From positions 1 to 61,173 of the forward strand of contig CALBFA010000076.1 in the NCBI GenBank assembly GCA_937888365.1: DNA of 61,173 bases, given 5' to 3'. Both the position numbers and the translations under genes were made by a program. This DNA comes from an uncultured Fidelibacterota bacterium (GTDB lineage: Bacteria; Fidelibacterota; UBA8477; JABMPR01). Below, in pieces: positions 36,281-46,827 of the stretch; position 1 is the first letter of the stretch, and every line of letters starts with the position of its first letter. The notes beneath the pieces are model-generated. The model saw nothing but the letters and a program-made list of their open reading frames with translations, was not told the origin of the DNA and searched no databases.

Positions 36281-38362
36281 TTAGCTGATCGAAACCATTT
36301 CGACAGTGTCGGAATAGTCTTTTAAAAAATTTTCGCGTAAACGTTGATGATGTTCTTTTCGCAGATGAGGGTCCTGTTTAATCATATCAAACGCGACTTT
36401 TCGTGCTTCAAATAATAAATCTCGATCAAATAAAAGGTTCGCAATTTTGAGTTGAGGCAAGCCATGTTGCTTGGTCCCAAAAATATCGCCGCTTCCCCTT
36501 AGTTTCAAATCTTCCTCGGCAATGACAAAGCCATCAGTCGTTGTCGTCATGACACCAAGGCGAAATTGTGAATCTTCCGTCGGTTTTCGCTCGACTAAAA
36601 CGCAAACACTACGATGCTCACCACGACCAATTCGCCCTCGTAATTGATGCAATTGTGCAAGACCAAATCTCTCGGCATTCTCTATAATCATAAGCGTCGC
36701 ATTAGGAATATCAATGCCGACTTCTATAACCGTCGTACTGACTAAAACTTGAATACGATTTTGCGAGAATAGATTCATGATTTCCTCTTTTTCAATCGCT
36801 GACATTCGGCCATGAAGGAGAACAACTTTATAGGGAGAAAATACATGCGATAATGTGTCAAATCCTTGAGTCGCTGCTTTTAAATCCATCTTTTCTGAAT
36901 CTTCGATGAGGGGATAAACCACAAATACTTGTCGTCCCTTATCCAATTGATCTCGGGCATATCCATAGACTTTATCCAGTGCATTGGGGTCAACTTTTCG
37001 CGTAATGATGGGTTGACGATTCGCAGGTAGTTCATCAATTATAGATGATGATAAATCCCCATATAAGGTCATGGAAAGTGTCCGAGGAATCGGTGTAGCC
37101 GTCATCACTAAAATATCCACATCTTCGCCTTTCTTCAAAAGTGCGCCTCTTTGCATAACACCAAATCGATGTTGCTCATCAATAATGACGAATCGAAGAT
37201 TTTTAAACGTCACCTTGGATTGAATTAATGCGTGAGTCCCAATCGCCAAATGGAAATAACCGTTTTTTAACGCAATATTTGTGTCTCGTTTTTGAGCGGC
37301 TGTCAAAGATCCAGTAATGAGAACAGGGCGAATATCACTCCCCTTAAAAAATTCTATAGCTGATTTATAATGCTGTTCGGCCAATATTTCTGTCGGCGCC
37401 ATCAATGCGGCTTGATATCCGTTGCCGACAACGATGGCAACCGCTAAAAAACTCACGACTGTTTTTCCCGATCCGACATCCCCCTGTAGCAAGCGATTCA
37501 TCGGATGGGGCGATTTTAAATCATCCCATATTTCTCTCACGACGCGCTCTTGAGCATGGGTTAATTTGAACGTAATTCGTTTGTATTGCTGCGCTAATAT
37601 TTCCCCTGTTGATGCATATTGATGCTGCTTTTCTCTATCGGCGAAATGTTGTTTCCGAACGGCGAGTACGAGTTGAAGAAAAAATAACTCGTCAAATTTA
37701 AGTCGTCGTTGAGCGGCTTGAAGTCCCTCTTCTGACTCTGGGAAATGGATGGAATGTATCGCATCATTAAGTGAAATGAGTTGATTTTTTGTTAAAAATT
37801 CGGCTGAAAAATAGTCAACGATTTTGTCAATATTGGCGTCGATTATGGGTTTTAAAATCCGACGAAATCCGCGAGAATCAAAACCCATTTTTTGTAGGGC
37901 ATGTGTACTGGGATAGAGTGGGACGATGATGCCTGTGTTAATGGGATTGCTTGTGTCATCGGAAAGTATATCAAAATCGGGATGAAGAATTTGGAATCCG
38001 CCAAAAAATTCAACCTTCCCTGAAACGGCGATGGTCATGTCCTTTTCGAATCTTTTTTGAAGCCATTGAACACCATGAAACCATCGACACGTCAGAAATC
38101 CTGTTTCGTCGGCGATAACAACATCGAGCCAAGAACGACCTTTACGACCCCGCTTTACTTGGTGACCCGTTACACGCCCAACAATCGTAACGTTTTCGTC
38201 GATGCGAATCTTGGAAATCGTTAAAATATTGGAGCGGTCTAAATAGCGTCTTGGAAAATGGTGCAATAGATTCTCGACTGTCACGATACCAAGTTCATTA
38301 AGAACAGCGCCCCTCTTTTCGCCAATACCTTTGATAAATGAAATCTGCGTGCTTAAATCCAT
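36281..38362 (-). CDS. recG: ATP-dependent DNA helicase RecG
   Basis: 693 residues: OB-fold wedge domain (about 1-220, with FPRRYLDRSNILTI), Walker A LLQGDVGSGKTVVSFLA, DEQHRFGVMQRGALL, TATPIPRTLSMTLYGDL, and motifs V-VI STTVIEVGIDIPNATLMII and QLRGRIGRGEHRS. Remodels stalled forks and recombination intermediates. Convergent with gltX and divergent from hipB. No Shine-Dalgarno sequence precedes its ATG; a TACATT lies seven bases before it. Confidence 0.96.
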   Translation of the reverse strand: MDLSTQISFIKGIGEKRGAVLNELGIVTVENLLHHFPRRYLDRSNILTISKIRIDENVTIVGRVTGHQVKRGRKGRSWLDVVIADETGFLTCRWFHGVQWLQKRFEKDMTIAVSGKVEFFGGFQILHPDFDILSDDTSNPINTGIIVPLYPSTHALQKMGFDSRGFRRILKPIIDANIDKIVDYFSAEFLTKNQLISLNDAIHSIHFPESEEGLQAAQRRLKFDELFFLQLVLAVRKQHFADREKQHQYASTGEILAQQYKRITFKLTHAQERVVREIWDDLKSPHPMNRLLQGDVGSGKTVVSFLAVAIVVGNGYQAALMAPTEILAEQHYKSAIEFFKGSDIRPVLITGSLTAAQKRDTNIALKNGYFHLAIGTHALIQSKVTFKNLRFVIIDEQHRFGVMQRGALLKKGEDVDILVMTATPIPRTLSMTLYGDLSSSIIDELPANRQPIITRKVDPNALDKVYGYARDQLDKGRQVFVVYPLIEDSEKMDLKAATQGFDTLSHVFSPYKVVLLHGRMSAIEKEEIMNLFSQNRIQVLVSTTVIEVGIDIPNATLMIIENAERFGLAQLHQLRGRIGRGEHRSVCVLVERKPTEDSQFRLGVMTTTTDGFVIAEEDLKLRGSGDIFGTKQHGLPQLKIANLLFDRDLLFEARKVAFDMIKQDPHLRKEHHQRLRENFLKDYSDTVEMVSIS

Positions 38363-38369
38363 TGCGAAT

Positions 38370-38399
38370 AATGTAATTGAAAATAATGTTTTTTCCCAA
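38370..38399 (-). promoter_or_regulatory. recG promoter, probably leaderless
   Basis: On the minus strand TTGGGA (38394-38399), 18 bases, TACATT (38370-38375), seven bases to the recG ATG. Confidence 0.4.
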
Positions 38400-38504
38400 A
38401 GAACTTGTCGCTTTGGACATAGGTAAGCAATAAGTGAAGTACAGTGTTCGATTTCTACCGTAGTGCTTATTCAGATACCAATCTCAGTTATAACTCATTA
38501 TTAT

Positions 38505-38520
38505 TACTGCTATAGCGGTA
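38505..38520. promoter_or_regulatory. hipBST operator 1
   Basis: TACTGC-TATA-GCGGTA, an imperfect inverted repeat (TAC/GTA ends with CGC/GCG core). First of three copies 71 and 72 bases apart. Confidence 0.6.
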
Positions 38521-38575
38521 TTTTATCCGATTATCAACTCATTTTGTGGATATACTTATTACATAATGATATTTA

Positions 38576-38591
38576 TACTGCTATAGAAGTA
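38576..38591. promoter_or_regulatory. hipBST operator 2
   Basis: TACTGC-TATA-GAAGTA, 71 bases after operator 1; the left half is identical, the right half is degenerate. Confidence 0.55.
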
Positions 38592-38618
38592 ATTTTTGGT
38601 TGTTTTAACAATTATTGC

Positions 38619-38647
38619 TTGCACAGTCAGTATAATTCAACTATAAT
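38619..38647 (+). promoter_or_regulatory. hipB promoter
   Basis: TTGCAC (38619-38624), 17 bases, TATAAT (38642-38647, perfect -10), seven bases to the hipB ATG at 38655. Operator 3 begins right at the end of the -10, so bound HipB would block initiation. Confidence 0.6.
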
Positions 38648-38663
38648 TACTGCCATGACGGTA
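38648..38663. promoter_or_regulatory. hipBST operator 3
   Basis: TACTGC-CATG-ACGGTA, 72 bases after operator 2. It covers the predicted start of transcription and the hipB start codon, so autorepression would act at initiation. Confidence 0.6.
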
Positions 38664-38888
38664 ATAAACAACATAAATGAAATTGTTTACTTGCATCGCA
38701 AATCCGCAGGATTGAGTCGGAATGATTTGGCAATTTTGGCCAATGTTGGAAAGACCGCTATATACGATCTAGAAAAAGGAAAGCAGACAATGAAATGGTC
38801 AACAATTTTGGCGATTCTGAATGCCCTAAATATTTCCCTTAGTTTTGATAGCCCTCTTATGAAATCTCATGAAAAAAGCTCTCATTAA
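38655..38888 (+). CDS. hipB: HipB antitoxin/repressor (HTH)
   Basis: 77 residues. VYLHRKSAGLSRNDLAILANVGKTAIYDLEKGKQTMKWSTILAIL is a Xre-type helix-turn-helix as in HipB. The ATG at 38655 is chosen, not the long upstream extension, because the extension is low-complexity and runs through the operators and the TATAAT. There is no Shine-Dalgarno sequence; transcript probably leaderless. Overlaps hipS by 20 bases. Represses the operon through the three operators. Confidence 0.88.
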   Translation: MTVINNINEIVYLHRKSAGLSRNDLAILANVGKTAIYDLEKGKQTMKWSTILAILNALNISLSFDSPLMKSHEKSSH

Positions 38889-39180
38889 AATACACAATAT
38901 TGATGCTGGAATATTTTCCCAACATGATGATGGTTCATTTCAATTTGACTATTTGAGTGATTATTCAGGCCCTGAAATTTCTTTGACAATGCCACGTTCT
39001 CAACAATCATATCTATTTGATTCTTTTCCACCATTTTTTGATGGACTATTGCCTGAGGGTAATCAGCTCGAAGGTGTCCTAAAATTTAATAAAATTGATC
39101 GACTCGATTACTTCAGTCAGCTTATAGCTGTTGGACAAGATTTGGTTGGTGCAGTAACGGTTTCAGCCATCCATGAATAA
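38869..39180 (+). CDS. hipS: HipS, N-terminal-subdomain antitoxin of a HipBST system
   Basis: 103 residues equal to the N-terminal subdomain of HipA kinases: GIFSQHDDGSFQFDYLSDYSGPEISLTMP and FPPFFDGLLPEGNQLEGVL, LDYFSQLIAVGQDLVGAVTV (the PEG and GQDLVGAV signatures). In the tripartite HipBST systems this piece is a separate protein that neutralises the HipT kinase. It ends eight bases into hipT (ATGAATAA overlap), which argues for an evolved gene order and not a frameshifted hipA. Confidence 0.85.
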   Translation: MKKALIKIHNIDAGIFSQHDDGSFQFDYLSDYSGPEISLTMPRSQQSYLFDSFPPFFDGLLPEGNQLEGVLKFNKIDRLDYFSQLIAVGQDLVGAVTVSAIHE

Positions 39181-40105
39181 GTGTCCAATAAGTTATGAAT
39201 CATGCGGGGATATGCGATATAGCCTAAAGGGCTTGCATCAATTTTCCCCACACTTGAACGACCTTTCTATTTTAAATTATACAGCACAGGAATTACGACG
39301 CGAAGCTACTTTTAGAGCCACAAAAATGTCCATCCAGGGCGTTCAAGCAAAATTGAGTCTTCGTCTATCGACTCAAAAACAATTGTTCGAAATCGTTGAT
39401 ATGAATGGAACGTTTATTTTAAAGCCCCAAAGTGATATGTATGAGCAATTGCCAGAAAATGAAGATTTGACAATGAAAATGGCTCAAATATTTGGCATAA
39501 ATGTTCCTTCCCATGGGCTTATATATGGTAAAGATGATGAGCTAAATTACATTATTAAACGATTTGATCGTTATGGAAAATCTAAAAAATATCATGTAGA
39601 AGATTTCGCTCAACTCACTCAAAACACACGTGAGACAAAGTATAAAAGTTCGATAGAAAAACTCATCCCCGTGATAGAAAACTATTGTACGTTTCCTATG
39701 TTAGAAAAACTTAAATTGTTTCGTAGAGTTCTTTTTTGCTTTGTGACAGGAAACGAGGACATGCACTTAAAAAACTTTAGTCTTATTATTAAGGATAAAA
39801 AGGTAGAATTAAGTCCTGCTTATGATTTACTCAATACGAGCATCGCCGTAAAAAACCCTCAGGAAGAGCTAGCTTTGCCACTCGCAGGTAAGAGAAACAG
39901 AATAAACTCGGACGTACTTTTTAAATATTTTGCTTCAGAACGTTTAGGACTATCTGAAAAATCTATTCAAAAGGAACAAGAGAATTTGGATAAAAAAAAG
40001 AAAATTATGTCAGAGCTCATCGATATTTCGTTTTTAACAAAAGCACTTAAAAAAGATTATCATGATTTAATGAATGAACGTATCGCTCGCCTCACACACT
40101 CATAA
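39173..40105 (+). CDS. hipT: HipT serine/threonine kinase toxin
   Basis: 310 residues equal to the kinase core of HipA. Gly-rich loop KMSIQGVQAKLSL at 51-63 with Ser53 as likely autophosphorylation site (here S-I-Q where E. coli O127 HipT has S-I-S), Lys84 in FILKPQ, the catalytic Asp196 and Asn201 in NEDMHLKNFSL, and metal-binding Asp218 in LSPAYDLLNTS. Known relatives phosphorylate an aminoacyl-tRNA synthetase (TrpS for HipT, GltX for HipA) and stop growth. gltX lies three kilobases away, only a coincidence as far as can be told. All catalytic residues are intact. Confidence 0.9.
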   Translation: MNKCPISYESCGDMRYSLKGLHQFSPHLNDLSILNYTAQELRREATFRATKMSIQGVQAKLSLRLSTQKQLFEIVDMNGTFILKPQSDMYEQLPENEDLTMKMAQIFGINVPSHGLIYGKDDELNYIIKRFDRYGKSKKYHVEDFAQLTQNTRETKYKSSIEKLIPVIENYCTFPMLEKLKLFRRVLFCFVTGNEDMHLKNFSLIIKDKKVELSPAYDLLNTSIAVKNPQEELALPLAGKRNRINSDVLFKYFASERLGLSEKSIQKEQENLDKKKKIMSELIDISFLTKALKKDYHDLMNERIARLTHS

Positions 40106-40199
40106 TCCAGATGCATTCTAAAATTGATGATATCGGTTACGCGAAAATTACTTTTCACCAATTCTTTTCAATCCCTATAAAAAGTTTAGCTTTTAGGCT

Positions 40200-41168
40200 A
40201 TGAAAACAAAATTAAAAGCGGCTCTTATTGGCGCCGGACACATCGGACGCTTCCATACGCGACATTTGGTACATCATGATTTATGGGATTTTGTTGGGTT
40301 CTATGATATCGACTCGAAAAGAAGTGACGAAATTGCGAATGAATTTTCGGTTGTAGCATTTGACAATGCTCAAGCTGCCATTGATGCAAGTGATGCGGTT
40401 TGGATTACGACACCAACACCTTCCCATTTTTCTTGTGCAAAGATGGCTCTTGAAAATGGCAAACATGTCTTTATCGAGAAACCCATTACGGAGACACAGT
40501 CGCAAGCTCTCGAACTTGTGGCTCTCGCAAAAAAATTAAACCTGAAAATTCAAGTTGGACATATCGAACGATTTAATCCTGCTCTTCAAGTACTGAATAC
40601 GATGGATCTAAAACCACAATTTATTGAATCGCATCGACTTGCGCCTTTTAATGCACGGGGGTCATTATTGCCCGTTATCCATGAAAATATGATTCACGAT
40701 ATTGATATTCTTTTGAGTTTGGTAAACTCCCCTGTAAAACACGTTGATGCAACGGGTGTCGCTGTCGTAACGCAACAACCTGACATGGCAAATGCACGCA
40801 TCACCTTCGAGAATGGTTGTGTTGCCAATATTACGGCCAGTCGAATCAGTTTAAATCAGATGCGTAAAATGCGCATTTTTCAAGCTGAAACATATATTAC
40901 GATTGATTTCATGAAAAAATCGACGGAGCTCTATAATCTTGTTGATGGTTCGAGCCAAATTATAGACAATGCTCGCTATATTGATATTATAGGCAGTGAA
41001 AAAAAGATACGATATCAAAATATTGAATTACCCGATGTCGATGCAATGCTGGCTGAACAAACGTCCTTCGCTGAATCGATTATGAATAATACAACTCCCG
41101 TGGTGAGCGGCGAAGACGGTGCTGAAGCTTTACGGGTTGCTGAATTGATTCTTTCAAAAATAAAATAA
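40200..41168 (+). CDS. Gfo/Idh/MocA family NAD(P)-dependent oxidoreductase
   Basis: 322 residues. Rossmann motif ALIGAGHIGRFHTRHL at 9-24, then EKPITETQSQALELV (the conserved EKP), VGHIERFNPALQVL and HENMIHDIDILLSLV (catalytic His region). The substrate is a sugar or sugar nucleotide. It lies 44 bases before lpxB; in lineages that make GlcN3N lipid A the related enzyme GnnA oxidises UDP-GlcNAc, so a lipid A role is possible, but no GnnB-type aminotransferase is in this window. Confidence 0.85.
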   Translation: MKTKLKAALIGAGHIGRFHTRHLVHHDLWDFVGFYDIDSKRSDEIANEFSVVAFDNAQAAIDASDAVWITTPTPSHFSCAKMALENGKHVFIEKPITETQSQALELVALAKKLNLKIQVGHIERFNPALQVLNTMDLKPQFIESHRLAPFNARGSLLPVIHENMIHDIDILLSLVNSPVKHVDATGVAVVTQQPDMANARITFENGCVANITASRISLNQMRKMRIFQAETYITIDFMKKSTELYNLVDGSSQIIDNARYIDIIGSEKKIRYQNIELPDVDAMLAEQTSFAESIMNNTTPVVSGEDGAEALRVAELILSKIK

Positions 41169-41212
41169 TTGTATTAACCCGATAAAAAATTTGCAGATTT
41201 TCCCAATTAAAA

Positions 41213-42337
41213 ATGCTCGATAAAACCAACTTTCTTATTATTGTAGGTGAACCTTCCGGCGACACCCATGGGGCGCATCTCATGGCATCGCTTCATAAGT
41301 TGAATCCCGAGATTCAATTCTGGGGCACGGGCGGTGACGCCATGATTCGAAATGGACTAGAGGCCAAATATCATGCAAGAACGATGGCCGTTACGGGATT
41401 TGTCGAAGTTATAAAAAGTCTTCATTTCTTTCGGAAAATTTTTAAAAACATTATAAATACGTGTAAGATTGAAAAACCCAACGCCGCTATTTTAATCGAT
41501 TATCCAGGCTTTAATATTCGACTCGGTTTGCAGCTGAAAAAACTTGGCATCCCTGTCTATTATTATATTTCTCCTCAAGTTTGGGCTTGGAAAAAAGGGC
41601 GTGTCAAAACGCTCAAGAAATTCGTAAAGAAGATGTTTATCATTTTTCCTTTTGAAGAAACATTTTACCAAGAAAATCAAATTCCCGTCGCCTACTACGG
41701 TCATCCTTTATTAGATCAAGATATGAAAATAGGAACAAAGGAAGACTTCCTTTCCAAGCACCAACTCGATGCATCGAAGCCAGTCATCGGGTTTTTACCT
41801 GGCAGTCGTATAAATGAAATATCACGCCACAATGCAATTCTGTGCGAATCAATCGACATCCTCTTAATACTTAAACCCGATGTTCAAATTATCGTTGCAG
41901 GCATGAGGCAATTACCTCATCACTTATATGGTGAACTTGATAATCATAAAAACGTAAAAATAATCTGGGACAATCCTTATGAAGTGATGGCTTTTTCTGA
42001 TATGGTTGTCGTTGCATCAGGGACAGCATCGCTTGAAGTTGCGTATTTAGAAACGCCTATGATTGTCATCTATAAAGTTTCGCCCATTTCATATTGGCTG
42101 GCAAAAATAATCATCTCAGTCGAACATCTCGCCATGCCAAATCTAATTCATGGAGATCGTATCATTCCCGAACTAATTCAAGATGAAGCGAATCCAGATT
42201 TAATTGTACGCTGGATTGTCGATCTATTAGAAGATGAAATACTTCGAGATGAAATGATTCAAGGATTAAAACAAATTAAATCAAAATTAGGAAATCCAGG
42301 AGCGACTGACAGAATTGCTTCGGATATCCTCAAATGA
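41213..42337 (+). CDS. lpxB: lipid-A-disaccharide synthase LpxB
   Basis: 374 residues. IVGEPSGDTHGAHLMASL near the N-terminus, DYPGFNIRLGLQLKKLGIPVYYYISPQVWAWKKGRVK in the middle and LPGSRINEISRH plus GTASLEVAYLETPMIVIYKV later, all LpxB hallmarks. It joins UDP-diacylglucosamine and lipid X, showing that the cell makes lipid A and has an outer membrane. Confidence 0.95.
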   Translation: MLDKTNFLIIVGEPSGDTHGAHLMASLHKLNPEIQFWGTGGDAMIRNGLEAKYHARTMAVTGFVEVIKSLHFFRKIFKNIINTCKIEKPNAAILIDYPGFNIRLGLQLKKLGIPVYYYISPQVWAWKKGRVKTLKKFVKKMFIIFPFEETFYQENQIPVAYYGHPLLDQDMKIGTKEDFLSKHQLDASKPVIGFLPGSRINEISRHNAILCESIDILLILKPDVQIIVAGMRQLPHHLYGELDNHKNVKIIWDNPYEVMAFSDMVVVASGTASLEVAYLETPMIVIYKVSPISYWLAKIIISVEHLAMPNLIHGDRIIPELIQDEANPDLIVRWIVDLLEDEILRDEMIQGLKQIKSKLGNPGATDRIASDILK

Positions 42338-42479
42338 TTGTACCAAACGCGGGTTCCTAATACAATCGTTAATCTCAATTCACATTGTATTTAATGAAAT
42401 ATTTTTAAGTCGAAATTCCTAAGAATTGTTGCGCTTTACCCCCATACGATGTACGTTGCGAGAGAGATGAGACGAAGAA

Positions 42480-43202
42480 ATGATTGATACTGCCTTCATA
42501 TTTGCTGCTGGAAAAGGGACTCGACTTGCACCCATTACGCATACAATCCCTAAATGTTTGGTCCCTGTTTTAGGGCAGCCCATGCTCTATCACACGATTA
42601 AAAAAGTAGAAGCATTGGGGATAAAGAATATAGTGATTAATGTGCATCATTTCGCTGATCAAATTATTCAATATCTAGACAGCGGACTCTTTAAGCATCT
42701 TAATATTCGTGTTTCAATCGAGAAAACATTGCTTGAAACTGGCGGCGGTTTGCTCAAAGCAAAATCACTCCTAAAGACTACTTCCCCTTTTATTGTTTTA
42801 AATAGTGATGTCTATTCGGATATCGATTTAGGCCAATTTATTCGTAGTCATGATGCATCAAACCTAGCGAGCCTCGCCATTGCCAAACGCAAATCAAGTC
42901 GCCAATTATTTTTTGATCGAAACAAAATATTGACAGGCTGGATCAACAAAGATACAGGCGAAAAGGACATTATAAACGAGGATGGATTTGAATGGGCGTT
43001 TCAAGGCATCCACATTATTTCTCCTCGAATATTTCCTTTCTTAGAAACATTCGATGGCTCATTTTCACTCATCCCTGCGTATCTAAAAGCGATGCACCGA
43101 GGCGAAATTATGAAAGGTTTTGATACCTGTTCATATTTTTGGTGTGATATCGGGACACCGGAAAAATTGAAAGAACTTAACTTAATATTGGAAAACAGAT
43201 GA
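42480..43202 (+). CDS. sugar-1-phosphate nucleotidyltransferase (MurU-like)
   Basis: 240 residues. AAGKGTRLAPITHTIPKCLVPVLGQPML is the nucleotide-binding signature; VLNSDVYSDIDL gives the Asp metal ligands and GTPEKLKELN ends the protein. Its short length without a C-terminal hexapeptide domain fits MurNAc-1-phosphate uridylyltransferase (MurU) or a mannose-1-phosphate type. Overlaps lpdA by four bases (ATGA). Confidence 0.8.
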   Translation: MIDTAFIFAAGKGTRLAPITHTIPKCLVPVLGQPMLYHTIKKVEALGIKNIVINVHHFADQIIQYLDSGLFKHLNIRVSIEKTLLETGGGLLKAKSLLKTTSPFIVLNSDVYSDIDLGQFIRSHDASNLASLAIAKRKSSRQLFFDRNKILTGWINKDTGEKDIINEDGFEWAFQGIHIISPRIFPFLETFDGSFSLIPAYLKAMHRGEIMKGFDTCSYFWCDIGTPEKLKELNLILENR

Positions 43203-44599
43203 ATACACAAAAAATAAATGTCGATGTCGCTATATTAGGCGCAGGTCCTGGCGGATATGTGGCAGCAATTCGTGCAGCTCAACTTGGGCACAAAACAGTT
43301 ATCATTGAAAAATCAGACCTCGGCGGCGTTTGTTTAAATTGGGGATGCATTCCTACAAAAGCCCTTTTAAAAAGCGCTGAAGTCGCCCGGACGGCAAAGA
43401 AAGCGAAGACCTTTGGAATTAATATCGATTCCTACTCTATTGATTTCCCTTCCGTTATCAATCGCTCCCGACACGTTGCAGGACAACTCTCTCGAGGCGT
43501 TCAATTTTTAATGAAAAAAAATAATATTGACGTGATTGTTGGCGAAGGACGTTTCGTGACATCCGATGAAATTGAAGTGGCTTCGAAGGACTCAAAAACC
43601 ACTATTTCAGCCAAATATTTTATTATTGCAACAGGCGCTCGTCCACGAGAAGTCCCAAATTTTCCCTTTGATAGAGAGACGATACTTACGTCAAAAGAGG
43701 CGATGTCATTAAAAATAATCCCTGATAATATGGCGATTATCGGAGCCGGTGCTATTGGTGTTGAATTCGCTGATTTCTATCAGGCCATGGGTTCGGAAGT
43801 GACGATTATTGAGATGCTACCTCATATTTTACCCCTTGAGGATGATGACATTTCAATAGAATTGGAAAAACAGTTTAAGCGGAAAAAAATCAGAGTTAAA
43901 ACGAATACGCGCGTTGATGCCATTGAAATAGACAATCAGCAAGCCACGCTACATCTCCTAAATAATGACAAAAGCGAGATAATAATCGCTGATAAAGTTT
44001 TGGTGGCCATTGGAGTCCAGGCAAATATAGAAAATATTGGTTTAGAAGAATCTGGTGTCAACATTGAAAATGGATGGATTAAAACGAATGCATTTGGGCT
44101 AACCAATATTCCTCATATTTATGCTATTGGTGATGTCTCAGGACCGCCTCTTCTCGCCCATGTCGCTTCTCACCAGGGTATCATAGCCGTCGAACATCTA
44201 TCAAAACTTGATACGCATCCTATCAAAGAAAACACCGTTCCTGGATGCACTTACTCAACGCCTCAAGTCGCAAGTGTAGGTCTAACAGAACGCGCCGCAA
44301 TTGCGGCGGGCTACGAAGTCAAGATTGGCATTTTTCCATATAAAGCGAGCGGAAGAGCATTGGCTGTCGGCGCAAGTGAAGGGTTTACGAAACTTGTCTT
44401 TGATGCAAAATATAATCAACTCCTCGGTGCACATATTATTGGAAGCGAAGCCACAGAAATGATCGCAGAGGCTGGCTTAGGACTTAATTTAGAAATTACT
44501 GCAGAAGAATTGATTCATACGGTTCATGCACATCCAACGCTTGCCGAAATGATTATGGAAGCCGCTCTCGTCGCGAACGACCAAAGCATTCATATTTAA
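43199..44599 (+). CDS. lpdA: dihydrolipoyl dehydrogenase
   Basis: 466 residues. FAD motif ILGAGPGGYVAAIRAAQLG at 12-30, redox cysteines 45 and 50 in GGVCLNWGCIPTK, NAD motif IIGAGAIGVEFADFYQAMG, YAIGDVSGPPLLAHVA and the C-terminal HTVHAHPTLAEM with the catalytic His. E3 subunit of 2-oxoacid dehydrogenase or glycine cleavage complexes; the other subunits are not in the window. Confidence 0.94.
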   Translation: MNTQKINVDVAILGAGPGGYVAAIRAAQLGHKTVIIEKSDLGGVCLNWGCIPTKALLKSAEVARTAKKAKTFGINIDSYSIDFPSVINRSRHVAGQLSRGVQFLMKKNNIDVIVGEGRFVTSDEIEVASKDSKTTISAKYFIIATGARPREVPNFPFDRETILTSKEAMSLKIIPDNMAIIGAGAIGVEFADFYQAMGSEVTIIEMLPHILPLEDDDISIELEKQFKRKKIRVKTNTRVDAIEIDNQQATLHLLNNDKSEIIIADKVLVAIGVQANIENIGLEESGVNIENGWIKTNAFGLTNIPHIYAIGDVSGPPLLAHVASHQGIIAVEHLSKLDTHPIKENTVPGCTYSTPQVASVGLTERAAIAAGYEVKIGIFPYKASGRALAVGASEGFTKLVFDAKYNQLLGAHIIGSEATEMIAEAGLGLNLEITAEELIHTVHAHPTLAEMIMEAALVANDQSIHI

Positions 44600-44658
44600 T
44601 ATTTTAAAGAATTAAGTATCGCATTTCCCAAAATTTTGCGACTCTACGTATCACGATC

Positions 44659-46305
<1,647 letters not shown>

Positions 46306-46320
46306 CTAGTTTGTTGAAAT

Positions 46321-46347
46321 AAAAAAGCCGCAATGCGTATTGCAGCT
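46321..46347 (-). terminator. intrinsic terminator of gatC
   Basis: On the minus strand arms AGCTGCAAT and ATTGCGGCT (one mismatch) with loop ACGC, followed by a T-run. Lies between gatC and pyrG. Confidence 0.75.
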
Positions 46348-46399
46348 AGTCGTTGGTCGATGATGAGAAGCGAGTATGTTGCCCCTCTTTGGATTCACG

Positions 46400-46693
46400 T
46401 TAGTCTTTGATTACCTGCGGAACTTTAAAATAGGTTCCGTCCGTATCCGGTGCATTTTGGACAGCGCTTTTGACATTTAACGATTTACGATTTGTATCAG
46501 AACGGAGATGATTGACTTGGTCATAAACATGCGTTAAAGGCTGGACGCCATTCGTATCAACTTTCTGTAATTGCTTCACATACCCAAGAATATCGCTCAA
46601 CTGCTCTGAATACGTCTCGACTTCTTGCTCACTCAAATCTAGGCGGGCTAATTTCGCAATATGGAGGACTTCTTCTCGGCTAATTTTCGTCAT
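46400..46693 (-). CDS. gatC: Asp-tRNA(Asn)/Glu-tRNA(Gln) amidotransferase subunit GatC
   Basis: 97 residues: KISREEVLHIAKLARLDLSEQEVETYSEQLSDILGYVKQL then LTHVYDQVNHLRSD and FKVPQVIKD, the full GatC pattern. Stabilises the GatA-GatB complex. gatA and gatB are not next to it, and it has its own TTGACA/TATATT promoter and terminator. Confidence 0.93.
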   Translation of the reverse strand: MTKISREEVLHIAKLARLDLSEQEVETYSEQLSDILGYVKQLQKVDTNGVQPLTHVYDQVNHLRSDTNRKSLNVKSAVQNAPDTDGTYFKVPQVIKD

Positions 46694-46699
46694 GGACGG

Positions 46700-46727
46700 A
46701 ATATATAATCTGAAGGTTGCTTGTCAA
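46700..46727 (-). promoter_or_regulatory. gatC promoter, probably leaderless
   Basis: On the minus strand TTGACA (46722-46727), 16 bases, TATATT (46700-46705), six bases to the gatC ATG. No ribosome site. Confidence 0.65.
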
Positions 46728-46827
46728 ACCATACTCAGTATTCTTTAAACATTAATAAAACGAATAATTCTAAATGCTTTGAAAGATTAACTCCATGCTT
46801 TCTAATTGAGAAACATTAGATTGTACC

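Noticed and set aside
38456-38466. A fourth hipBST operator near 38456
   Set aside because: Only one half-site (TACCGT) is present, and it is 49 bases from operator 1, out of phase with the 71-72-base spacing.
38463-38654. Longer N-terminal extension of hipB starting at 38463
   Set aside because: The added 64 residues are low-complexity and overlap the three operators and a TATAAT, so they read as promoter sequence; the HTH starts at 38655.
38869-40105. A frameshifted hipA instead of separate hipS and hipT
   Set aside because: The overlap ATGAATAA, the domain boundary exactly at the known HipS/HipT split and intact kinase motifs fit the natural HipBST organisation.
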